In this document: positions 54,722 to 64,000 of the stretch, piece after piece
Position numbering within the stretch: position 1 is the first letter of the stretch
Layout of the letters: each line of letters begins with the position of its first letter
Assembly: GCA_025716815.1 (NCBI GenBank)
Contig: JAIXMN010000049.1
Location: 1-64,000, forward strand
Length of the DNA: 64,000 bases
Direction: 5' to 3'
From: Dichotomocladium elegans
Lineage: Eukaryota > Mucoromycota > Mucoromycetes > Mucorales > Lichtheimiaceae
Made by a program: the position numbers and the translations under genes
Notes under the pieces: model-generated
Told to the model about the DNA's origin: nothing
Database searches by the model: none
What the model saw: only the letters and a program-made list of their open reading frames with translations

Positions 54722-56427
54722 TCAGGCCTCTCCTTTGTAACGTGAAATAAGCTTGTCTACTTCCAGAGAGTCGCGTTCAAGGATGCCAATCGTGTGTTCC
54801 ATGCCACTTTGTTGTTCATTCAGGGCCTAGTCGGAAACGTGACTTAGTCTTATTTCCCGGCTGGTCGACATAGCCCACTTGCTTTCCCTTCTTTACCTGA
54901 GAGATGGTGCACATTTTGTCTTCGCCAATAGATGACCAGCCAACAACATCATCCAAATTACCGTATTTGCGCCCGGATTCTTTGATAAGCTGAAGCTGAG
55001 CCCACAACTGGGACAGTTTCCCGCGGAATTGTTCCGATCGAAGGAGCTGATCCTGGATATTCTCGAGCATGGCCCGCATCTTTTCCTCGTCTTCTGTCAA
55101 AGGGCGTCCCTTATGCTGTAGGATCTGTGCCGCTTTCATCACCTAGCAATGGTCATCATCATGCGTGTCAATCCGCACGTTCTGTGATCCGCGAGTGTTC
55201 ATCTTACCTGAATGACACGCTGAGACAGCTCCATATGTCTTCGTTTATAGTCTTCCAATTTCTTTAATGTTGACTGTGCATCGATCCCTTTCATCTTGTT
55301 GATTTTGGCTTCGATATTCTAAACATCAGGGACCGGTTTGTTCAATCCCTACTCCGTTTGCTAAAAAAAAAAAAAAAACACCCTCATCCTAACACGCTTC
55401 CTCAAACTTACCTTGAGTGTCGCCACATGAGCCGAGGCCTGCTGCTCTTGTGCATCCATTCTCTTTCTCACGTCCTCCAATCCGACAGCAAGGGTAGGTA
55501 CCAGACTAAAGGGAGCGGGGGACGTATACTTATCAGTGACCCATCATCCACGCCGCAGCTCATCCCAGTAACGAAAAGAAGCTCTACCATGATGGATCAG
55601 GGTTCTTTTTTTGTGCCTCGTCCCATGCCTTCTTGTCATGATTCGGTGGTTTCTGGTAGAGGTGTACTTCCTGTGGCTTGACAACGTTGTAAAAGTAATA
55701 CTTGAATCGGCAATATGGTGAGTTTGGATCCCACCATGACCGCAAGAGCGCAAGGGATTGCCAGATATTTTTTGGTTTATATTGCTGTTCGCTCGTGATG
55801 ACAAGTGCCTGCTGCCGCCGTGCCTCTTCGTCCGCTTGCAATAGTAGCTGATAGATTTGCTGGTCTCTGTTCTGTTGATTCAATGTCGATCCTACAGAAA
55901 AAAATGAACAATGAAATCGAGCATGAGCCGAACTGATCAGTATCTCTGTCTCTCTCAGATTGGTGCATGCGTATGCGGTATGCGCGCATCTTTTGATTAC
56001 CCAAACTAAAGGCTCCCGTGCCGAATCCAGTAGCCGATGGCGCAGTGTTCGAACGGAATCCAAATCCACCAGTGGACGTGCCAGCATTATTCAAAGAGGA
56101 CTGTGTATTGCCGAATCCAAATGTGTTGCCGGTCGTTGTTGCAGGTGCAGACGATGTTCCTGTGGCACCTGTCGCGTTTCCAAATAATCCAGAACTAGGT
56201 GCAGAGGTAGCCGCAGGAGTACCGAATGAGAAAGCCGGCGCAGAAGCCGGCGCAGAAGTTGGTGCAGACGTCGCTGCAGGAGTACCAAAGCTGAAGCTTG
56301 GAGCGGAAGTGGGAGCAGGATTACCAAACGTGAATGCTGATGTTGAGGTGGCTGGCGTAGTGGTGGCGGCACCGAACGTGAAGCCAGTCGCCTGCGGCTG
56401 AGATGACTGTTGGGCACTGTTGAACAT
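54722..56427 (-). CDS. NUP54: FG nucleoporin Nup54 (yeast Nup57)
   Basis: The start at 56427 (MFNSAQQSSQPQATGFTFG) opens an FG domain of about 130 residues with GFTFG, AFTFG, SFSFG and GFGF motifs. After an intron (GTAATC...CTGTAG) follow STLNQQNRDQQIYQLLLQAD, NIWQSLALLRSWWDPNS and RFKYYFYNVV, then the coiled-coil part (KINKMKGIDAQSTLKKLED, MRAMLENIQDQLLRSEQF). The last exon ends LEVDKLISRYKGEA with the stop at 54722. Nup54 joins Nup62 and Nup58 in the central channel of the nuclear pore and binds transport receptors. At least five exons. Confidence 0.93.
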
Positions 56428-56837
56428 TGCCAGGGATAATCAAATATGAGTAATAGGCGAACTACGACAGTTAGAAGTTGGGGGAGGGGACGTAAGCACA
56501 GCGAGAAGAAGGTTAAAAGAAAACTGTGTACGTGAGTCTCCAAGTGAGCGTGTGTTGTAGAGCCCCTCTGCAACCCAAAAATTTCTACGACATTTTTTTT
56601 TTATTTCGCACTTTGAAATATGAGCATGGACAAGCTGCCCACTTTAACATTGTTATGGCACACACATTGAAATACGATAAATAATCATGTTTATTGTAAA
56701 AAGAAAAGAAACTAAACATAGCACTTCACCAAAAGGATGGCCTCATACCTGCAAAAAGACAGAGAAGTTTAGTCAACAACCGTTTTCACGCACAATCCTA
56801 CGGCGCTACGCATGTCTTGCGAGAGAATCAGAATTCA

Positions 56838-56903
56838 TTTTTCTTCAGAGTCATCAGACAATGTAGATAAAGGATAATATGTATTGATTCATCATCATCT
56901 CAA
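56838..56903 (-). ncRNA. C/D-box snoRNA candidate C
   Basis: Minus strand: C box ATGATGA (about 56889-56895), guide-like CCTTTATCTACATTGT directly followed by CTGA (56854-56857), then a second CTGA (56845-56848). An imperfect terminal stem (CTTGAGA with TCTGAAG) closes it. It shares the TATCTACATTGTCTGA block with candidate B. It is shorter than usual, so it may be degenerate. It lies in the last intron of the host gene. Confidence 0.5.
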
Positions 56904-57050
56904 GCTTAACAAGCGGACCGCTTTGATTTTCACTCTACTGTACCTGCACAAATACCAGCTTGCTTATCTACTGCTGAACATACAGAAATAACATTCATTA
57001 GCTATGTCTTTCGAAACCTCTTTTAGACATCACTAAGAATCCTCCCTCGT

Positions 57051-57150
57051 ATGCAATCTTCTTCAGGACAATCTTTTATCTTCACAATGCTTCAGACAAT
57101 GTAGATAAGAGTTCGTTTCGATTTTTGCTTCATCATTTCAAAGCATGCAT
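57051..57150 (-). ncRNA. C/D-box snoRNA candidate B
   Basis: Minus strand: C box ATGATGA (57130-57136), CTTATCTACATTGT followed by D' CTGA (57092-57095), a CATTGTGAAGA block that could hold C', and D CTGA (57063-57066). TGCAT/ATGCA terminal pairing closes it. It is centred in the third intron of the host gene. Confidence 0.68.
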
Positions 57151-57316
57151 AGAGAGAGGAAACTTAGTTTCAACTACTTACATCTCCATAGTCACCCACT
57201 GCTTCGGCTATTGCGCGAGCGAGACAGCATTAAGGCATCTACAAAAGATCGCGTCTCATATAAGCAAATGAAAAAAGGAAAACGGGAAACCCGATCGCAA
57301 CCTCCTCTTCTCAGTT

Positions 57317-57401
57317 TGCAAGTTTCTCAGTTTGGGAATCTGATTTGTCTTCACAATGTTTCAGACAATTCTGACAATAAAGCTCATCATTTGCACTTGC
57401 A
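57317..57401 (-). ncRNA. C/D-box snoRNA candidate A
   Basis: Minus strand: a perfect 7-bp terminal stem (TGCAAGT at the 5' end, ACTTGCA at the 3' end), C box ATGATGA (57384-57390), D' CTGA (57361-57364), and D CTGA (57327-57330). The segment before the D box contains TCAGATTCCC, complementary to a GGGAATCTGA stretch I remember from fungal 25S rRNA. This is the best formed of the three, in the second intron of the host gene. Confidence 0.75.
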
Positions 57402-57581
57402 CTCCCGAGAATGGGGGGAGGTGGAAAGGTCAATGGTTTAACCCAGGAAAAAAATTACCTTGGCACTAGTTTGGGGACCACGTGGTCCCCACGAGCGACG
57501 CCAACAACGCGAAGCGTGTACCTTATTCCTCAGAATAGAAATGATCAAGGAACGTTATACTACATTAGCCGATGAATCAGT

Positions 57582-57612
57582 ATCCATCCATCCATCCATC
57601 CATCCATCCATC
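57582..57612. repeat. (TCCA)n microsatellite
   Basis: About eight units lie in the first intron of the snoRNA host gene. It is the same motif as the ATGG tract in the uL15 first intron, read on the other strand. Confidence 0.9.
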
Positions 57613-57710
57613 GATGGAGAATATGATACTCAACTTACCTTGTTCATAGTATTGTAGGAAAGAGAAAAGAAAGCCTTCGAGCAATCGATGCGGATGCTCT
57701 TATACTGCCA

Positions 57711-58278
57711 AGGGGGACAAAGACACGTCATGCATTGCGGCGATCAAAGCGGACGTTCATTTTCTTTTTCGATGTCGACCCGGCAAATACGGCGGTAATG
57801 GGGGGGAAAAACATCACCCCCGCACTTTGGCTGTCATCTCTGGATTTCCTTCCACGCATTCCCCCCCCCCTCCTCCACAAGCAACGTATAATCGAAACGG
57901 ACAAGTAAATCGATCGGCGAACCTGGTTATGCACCCGCGTTATCGACCCCCTCCCTAGGTGTCTGGCAGACGTTGCTATAGCTGTAATTGGACCCGAAGC
58001 GCGCAAGCAGATAATAAGAGCACAAAGAAAGTTCTAAATTTATTGTGTCTAGCTCTGTAGAAGAAGGTGAGCAGATAAAGAGACTTTCATAAAAATACAT
58101 CCATATACATTTGTCAGCACGGTTTTTTTTTTTTTACATATACACAAGAAGAAGCGGAATAAAGACGGAGAGGAGGCAATAGAAGAGAGGAGGGTATAGA
58201 AGAACATAAAAGAACGTAGAAAATAGGGACACATATATATATAGAGAGAGAAGTGTAACCAAAAAAAAAAGAGGGGAA
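57711..58278. other. Intergenic, no recognised gene
   Basis: C-runs at about 57860 and an A-rich region before the end of the DIL gene. Open frames here show no recognisable domain. Confidence 0.5.
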
Positions 58279-60484
58279 TCATGACATATCCTCAGCATAG
58301 TCTAATTTCTCCATCCAGCTCTCCGGAATCACAGGAACGGCTGAACGTTCCTTTGCATATTTGGGGATCCATCCATGGGTGTGCGCTGTCGTTGGAAGAG
58401 AAAAGGGGAGCATAAAACGGGCATCGAGGGTCTCGTTGATAACATCCTCACGCTCTGCAGGGATCAGCCGGGCGATTGTTTGTCTGTATCGGATGGTGTC
58501 ATGGGCAAGTTGGGTGATGTACTGCTCGATTTCGTCTGGGACTCTAGGTTCTTTGACTTCGTACCGATAATTGACTACGCAGCGCTTGACCTGCAGTGCA
58601 TTGAGCGCATCGAATTTTTTAAGCGTCATGATGAAGCTCTCAAAGTCGGCGAGCTGGGATACACACTGCAACAGCTGGAGCAGCTGGATGACTGGACTGA
58701 GGTAAGAGAAAAGACTAGATGGCAGGCGGTTATGTCGAACCCAGTCTTGGACATAGGAGAGGTTCATACGGATCTGAAAGGCTTTTGATCGTGAGAGAAG
58801 CTTTTTGTTTGTAAGGATGCGATTAAAGAGCTCGCAAGACATAAAGTGCATAAACTGAGCAAGTGCTTGGATGATGATTGTCGGGGGAACCTCATATTTT
58901 TGAAGGACATAAAAGGCCGTTGAGAGGACACTGGTAACCTGTTGCGGGGTAGCAGACCGGCTGCGTAGCGGTAAACTGGCATGGCGGCGCATTTGAACGC
59001 CTTGGTTCATCAGCACAGATCGTCGGGTGCTATTGCGGCGAAAGAATCGCTGCCATTCATCAACGAAGCAAACATCTTCCATGCCCTCGACCTGCTCGTG
59101 CTCTAGCATGGCAGGGCAGAGCACTTTGCCCAAACGGCGCGCTGTGTCTGCGACTAACATGGCGTACGTCTCTGAAATCATCTCGGATAGGTTGAGCTGA
59201 TAGTCAGCCGTACTAACCACCAGTCCGGCATCCTTTTTGAGATAATGCAAGAGCTGCGATTGGTTCGAGAGCCAAAACGCAAGCATGTGGACGTCTCCTT
59301 CGCTGTCCTAATTTATGACATGTTAGCTGAGTATTTATTTTCTCTCTTTCCGCCGGACTCACCTTAATGACCGCACCTATTCTACTCAGCGCACCCGACA
59401 TGACTTGGTTCAATAGATCAGGGCTTGAGAAATAATGAGCGAAACGTGCGCTAAGAAAGATCACATTGGCAGGAACGCAGATGTCCTGGTGGGACTCGAT
59501 GGGGAGCTTGATCCGTGTGATCACTGTTTCGAGGATATGTGACAGATCGTCTCCTCCGAACACAAACATTTGGTCAGGCATACACTTTTCCCAGCAGAAT
59601 TCGTTTGGTGGCTCGTCATTGTCATCGTCATCCTCAGCACCGGGCGACCCATCTGGTCCAACAAGGGCAATGGCTGTTTCGAGAAGTTTACGGCGTCGCT
59701 CTTCCTCATCGATCATAAAAGAGTCATGGTAGAAATAGTCTTCAAAGTCGCTCGAAGCAACTGAAGAGGAGATGCTGTTCCGCGGATTGGTTGCCAGAAT
59801 CTCAAAGATTTTTTCGTCAATGCCAGAATAATCGAACACGGTGCGACCCTTCGCCGTTCTCGTCTGCGCGGATGCGCCATAGTCCATGAGCACCTTCACA
59901 ATATTGCCGTGATGGTTGGTAGTTGCCCACATGAGTGCAGACCAGCCGGCTGTTTGTTGCATCAACGTCCATCTCATGAGTAAAACGACTTTGGAGCGAA
60001 AAAAAAACACACACTCACAAGCATCCTGGATATCTGTTTTTGCGCCGGCTTCCAGAAGCATCTGGGCTATGTCGACTTTTCCGAAGCAAGCTGCATAAAT
60101 CAGCGGGGTTGTCCCGTCCTCATCCTTTGCGTTGATATCAATGAATTTCCGAAAGTCGGGATCAGTAAGCAGTTGAGCAACTCGGTCCGTCTGGCCGCTT
60201 GATACTGCACGAGCAAACAACTTGTTCATCTTGCGTTGCTTGGTCTCGGCATCAATGTCGGTACGTTCGACAAGACTTTCATTGTCCTCAGTCTCGTCAA
60301 TGTCCGACGGGGTACTTTCCGAAGACGATGACGATGTGCTGATTAGCTGATTCTGGAGAACCCGTGAGAGTTCTCGATAGTTCTCCGCCATATGTTGCGA
60401 CATTTCGTCGAGCGTCATATTTTCATAAAGTTTTCGAACTGATTCGGTGTCATTCTCCGGGAATGAAGCATATTTTGTTGACAT
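58279..60484 (-). CDS. Ankyrin and DIL (dilute) domain protein
   Basis: The start is at 60484 (MSTKYASFPENDTES). Two introns: one at about 60020-59940 between KTDIQDA and WSALMWATTNHHG, and one at about 59308-59360 before a short DSEGDVHMLAFWL join. N-terminal ankyrin repeats cover residues about 100-230 (DEDGTTPLIYAACFGKVDIA, GRTVFDYSG). After an acidic linker, a dilute-like domain follows with LAFWLSNQSQLLHYLKKD, QLNLSEMISETYAMLV, ALAQFMHFMSCELFNRIL and VQDWVRHNRLP. The DIL domain is the cargo-binding fold of class V myosins; fungal proteins with ankyrin plus DIL but no motor are known and their function is poorly defined. It ends KLDYAEDMS at 58279. Confidence 0.88.
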
Positions 60485-62477
60485 GGTTGTCTGCAAGCAA
60501 AAGTAAAAAAGAAGAAGAAGAAGAAGAAGACGTGGTGAGGGGAGGTAGAATAAATAAACTACAAAGAAAAAAAAGAAGCTTGTATGGCGCGTGGTACCTT
60601 CAAATACATTCAACGCTTCACCGGATCCCTATACTGCGCGCGGGCGATGAAAAAATATAACCTGGCCAATAGGAATGATTTCGCCGGAAAGGATGCTTAG
60701 AAAGGCATAGTGATGGAGCTTTTTTTGGGGGAATGGGCAAGAGGGCGACACTTTCTTCCTCTGCGAAATGAGAAAGGTGAGCCAACTGCGCCTTTGCACA
60801 GCCCCTGCGATAAGGGGTAAAGCGAAGCTTACTACAAAAAAGGACATGAATGCACGCTCCTGCATACTATCTCTATCTTTATTACGATTAGCCACCAGGC
60901 CTTTTGGTAATTGTCAATATGGGTGCGCCACGAAGGACATAATAACCAGACAAATGTGTGTGCATGTGTATCCGTGACACGTGAGGATTTTTTTTTTTTG
61001 TAATGTGTTCTTAGTTGTTTAAGACCCTGGGTATCTCAGTAACGCTGCTTTTTTTTCAGTTAGTAAAAAACTAAAAATAAATAATGAAAGCAAATGCTCT
61101 GATGAGGTCATAATAGTTGCCTCACAGCTCTGTGATCATAAAAATAGATTTCCGAGGAAGCGTTGGCCTCCTGAACATATCCTACTTTCCTGTTGATTTT
61201 AAGGGGAGGCCTGAGCGGAAAGCCTTGGAAACTGTCCTAAACACAAACGGCCGTGGCTTCAGAACACGCATGATCTCTTTATCAGTGCCAGTTAGCAGAT
61301 TTTGCCTGAGTAATTTTAAACATGTTTTTCTATATCACGAATGCCATGGGGGAGAAAAAGAGAGAAGACATCTAATTAAAATATCTATATTGGATCTTTA
61401 TCCTTTGAAAGCAACTTTAATATGAGGGAACAATAACCTCACTCTTTTTTTTTTCTCTCTTTTTTTTTTGGCCTTCTAATAGAAAAAGATGAGGAGGACT
61501 ATATCTTAACATCGAGTGACTGTTCCATTGTTAGCAAGCATGTTTTCGCACAAAAGCCCATTGTCTATGGTATCGATCGGAGCAATAGATAGAAATCTCA
61601 CGGCGTACGAAAGTCTCCAGCCACATTGTTCTCCAACAATGGGAGGAGGCCCTTGTATTCAGTTACCTAAAATGGAATCGTTGCATTATCAACTCTCCTA
61701 TAATTCTGCGAAACACTTGATGAGGCGCTCTTTTCTAGCTCTCTTTTCCTTGAGCGAACGCGTGCAATGTGCTGAACAGGAAATCGTGTCTAGCAATGCC
61801 GGTGGCGGAGGGCCAAGAAGATGGAGATGGGGGAATGGAGTTCGTAATCTGTATTGTATGCAGAGAGGAGAATAGAAATTAAAAAGGAGTAAGTCACGGA
61901 TAAACCATCTCTTGCACCTCTCCCGGTTTCCCCCCCCGCGCATGCCCGCACACACTTCTTTCCGTTATCAGAATACACGTCGCTAATGGAAGCACAACTC
62001 TCGGTCGCTTGCATGAGAAACTTCCTTACAGCACTTGCGTACGTACATGTCTAAGCTAAAACAAGATACTCTTGATTATCATCCCATAGCGGTCTTTGAT
62101 TTAATCGGTAGATCCGTGATCAGCGGTCGATATATCAATTAAATAACAAGACTTGCATAAAGAAGGAAGGCACCAACTAATAATACAGTATATATCCCAG
62201 TCATAATCTCAAAGTCATCGAATGCTGCCCTTGATTCCGGTGTAAAATATGGAGTGGATCAATTGTCAAGGTCTCAGAAAGACCGTGGAAACTTGTCTAC
62301 GTACATCGTATACACCTTCATGGAAACCGTTCGACCGTGGTCATATCAACACTCAAACACATCTTTTGTTTATACCGATATTTTGCAATTGCAGATAATT
62401 ACATGTATTGACAGGAAAATGGATGTACAGAAATGAAGGAGGAGAAGGGTAGCAGAGAGGAAGACGTTTGAATTGCT
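60485..62477. other. Long intergenic stretch, no recognised gene
   Basis: It includes several T-runs (60985, 61050, 61448-61470), a GAA-type tract just upstream of the DIL gene (60510-60530), and AT-rich DNA. Open frames at 61117-61425 and 61516-61875 carry no domain I recognise. Confidence 0.45.
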
Positions 62478-64000
62478 TTATGGCGTGAGCACCAGGCGCT
62501 TACCGACCTTGCGGGTGATGCTTGGTGTGCTACCCTGTGAGGAAGTGTCCGAGAAGGTATCATCGCCATTATCAAAGTAGCTATAACCGTTGATCATCTC
62601 ATGGGCCTCTTCCATGGCGAGCAAGCGCTGGCGTTGCGACAGGCCACCGGGGTATTTTTCTTTGAGAAGCATGGCTTGGATATCAAATAAATATGTTTCG
62701 AGTGTGGCAAGGAAACGCTCCGTCTGACGATGCTTCGACGATGCCACGAAGGCGATACCGTCTTCCTTGATAATGTAGCCGATACCGAAACCGTCCGAGA
62801 CAACCGGGCCAAAGCCAAACAGGCGCAGGGCAGGATTGCCACAGTTCGATGTCGAGATGACGGTGTGATTAAGCTTCTTCCAGCCATCATCGACGAAAAT
62901 CTGGGGCTTCTTTTCGTTCTTGTGTGTGCGCTGCCAGAGACACTCCATTGCGTAAAGATGGCGATCCTGACCAAGGCCTTTGGCGCAATCACGGGTGAGG
63001 GATGTGTGTGTCTTGAGAGCTTTGCGGAGCGCCTCGAGTTTGTCATGGGGCGAGGTGTTGGGGGAGTAATAGGCCTTCACAAATTCTCTCGAGGTCTCGG
63101 TGACTGTGCGAATAGCCTCAGTGCGCCCATGCAAGAAAGTTTTTGTCATGGCTTGAATTGAAATAAGTAAGGGTACACGATCTATATGTATGAGTGTACG
63201 TCTCGAGTTTTTTACCTGGCTCGTAGGTGCAGTCCGATTTACCGTATAGGCCGTAATATGCAGCTTGAATTGCCATCTATTCAAGAGAGGAATTGGTCAT
63301 GTCTTCCTCACTGTCACATATCAAACTGGGCTTACCTGCACAAAGGCATCTGGACTCATCTTCATGTCTGTAATGAAGTACTTTCCGTATTTGTTGAATT
63401 CAAGGACCTTCACTTCGTTCTGAAGGATCAAGTCAGAGATGCGGGTTTCTGCAAAACGAACGCCAAGGGTAATCTCTTCGGTCATGTTCCATTCAATGCG
63501 GCGCGGATTACTGTCAAAGGCAGATGATGCTGATGAGGCACTACCGCGACGGGCATTTGCATTGTTCGGCGAAGAGTCTGCCTTTTTCTTGGAATGGAAG
63601 ATGGATTTTGTCTGGCTATTGATCGTCTTTGCAAATCGAAGGATGGTATCCGTGTAGATATCCGAGACATAACGCAATACTGTGTGGCCATCGACGCCTA
63701 GAAAGAGATGGTGGAAATGTAAAGCTTATGTATATGGCAGCGGATCCAATATTGCGGGCGGGAAAAAAGTTTTACCTGTGTGTTCAAAATTGATGCCTGC
63801 CGTACCATTCTTGCATACAATGATCTTTTTGTTGCGTTCGCGTTAGACCATGGGTAAAAGGGAGAAACCTCTTCCATCTTACCTGAAGTTTATCGTACCA
63901 TCGGTTGGTACAAGTGCCCACCTGGAGACCGCGATCAAGCTTGTATGTACCACAGAGCATGTTTGTGCTCACCTCCTCAATCGTATTTGGTGACTCGTGG
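62478..64000 (-). CDS. Carnitine O-acetyltransferase family protein, 3' part
   Basis: The gene enters from the right edge and ends at a TAA at 62478-62480 (GKRLVLTP). Exons contain CGTYKLDRGLQVGTCTNRWY, then GTAGINFEH joined across an intron to TGVDGHTVLRYVSDIY; the histidine of the E-H-x-x-x-D-G block is the catalytic base. Further on are ITLGVRFAETRISDL, MSPDAFVQMAIQAAYYGLYG, ATEAIRTVTETSREFVKAYY-like text, MECLWQ, the STSNCGNPALRLFGFGPVV block (STS motif), and DGFGIGYIIKEDGIAFVASS. It moves acetyl groups between CoA and carnitine for shuttling between cytosol, peroxisome and mitochondrion. A Ser/Asn-rich insert lies near 63530-63600. The start is outside the window. Confidence 0.9.

Larger units (their letters stand above)
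56680..57700 (-). ncRNA. Spliced snoRNA host gene
   Basis: On the minus strand a TATA box (CAGTATAAGAGC, about 57700) is followed by a series of canonical splice sites: donor ACAAG|GTAAGTTGAG (about 57640); exon about 57536-57461 with donor GCCAAG|GTAATT; exon 57182-57238 (TTTTGTAG acceptor, GTAAGT donor); a 27-bp exon about 56945-56971 (CAGCAG acceptor, GCAG|GTACAG donor); and a last exon after TTTTTGCAG near 56750, followed by AATAAA at about 56688. The exons carry stops in all frames, so the spliced RNA looks non-coding. Three C/D-box snoRNAs lie in the introns. This is the layout of GAS5/UHG-type host genes. Confidence 0.65.

Noticed and set aside
1..64000. CRISPR array, bacterial operon or prophage
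   Set aside because: The window is eukaryotic: spliced genes, poly(A) signals and fungal families throughout. No regularly spaced identical repeats with unique spacers were seen.

Overview
The window looks like a piece of a Mucoromycota (zygomycete, probably Mucorales) nuclear genome. The recognisable genes are typical fungal single-copy genes, cut by many short GT-AG introns. The repeats are types common in that phylum: a DIRS-like tyrosine-recombinase retrotransposon, PIF/Harbinger, Tc1/mariner remnants and a decayed Fanzor gene. The taxonomic call is inference from gene content; no rRNA or other marker is present to fix it.

Layout. 1-9.0 kb is repeat-dominated. It holds two diverged copies of an unknown gene unit (about 1.13-2.01 and 8.23-8.97 kb) on either side of the left arm (2815-6895) of a large, nearly identical inverted repeat. 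9.1-13.5 kb is a compact gene block: ANKRD40-like, ribosomal protein uL15, RMT2 and a BLOC1S5-like gene. 13.7-18.0 kb is a transposon graveyard with Tc1-like fragments, a pogo-like end, a MAPEG remnant and a recurring 110-bp repeat. 18.8-38 kb is mostly genic: a hypothetical protein, a STYX-like phosphatase, an ACS/Dal5-family MFS transporter, cytochrome b5, BCKDHA, recyclin-1 and a PC-esterase-like membrane protein. 38.3-40.75 kb is a Harbinger element with clear terminal inverted repeats. 41.4-45.2 kb is a DIRS element that has inserted into the inner flank of the right arm. 45.28-49.32 kb is the right arm itself. 49.3-50.4 kb is a fungal ADAM protease gene cut off where the right arm begins. 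51.5-53.2 kb is a decayed Fanzor (eukaryotic TnpB-like RNA-guided nuclease). 54.1-64 kb is genic again: mS38, NUP54, a spliced non-coding host gene carrying three C/D-box snoRNAs in its introns, a DIL/ankyrin protein, and the 3' part of a carnitine acetyltransferase.

The genes do not form one pathway; this is ordinary eukaryotic gene order with mostly housekeeping functions (ribosome, arginine methylation, nuclear pore, membrane traffic, branched-chain amino-acid catabolism). The unusual content is architectural. A pair of roughly 4-kb inverted copies lies about 38 kb apart and encloses that gene block. A DIRS element sits inside one copy's flank, and one arm boundary coincides with a broken gene. 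The strongest single findings are the Fanzor remnant, the intronic snoRNA host gene and the inverted duplication.
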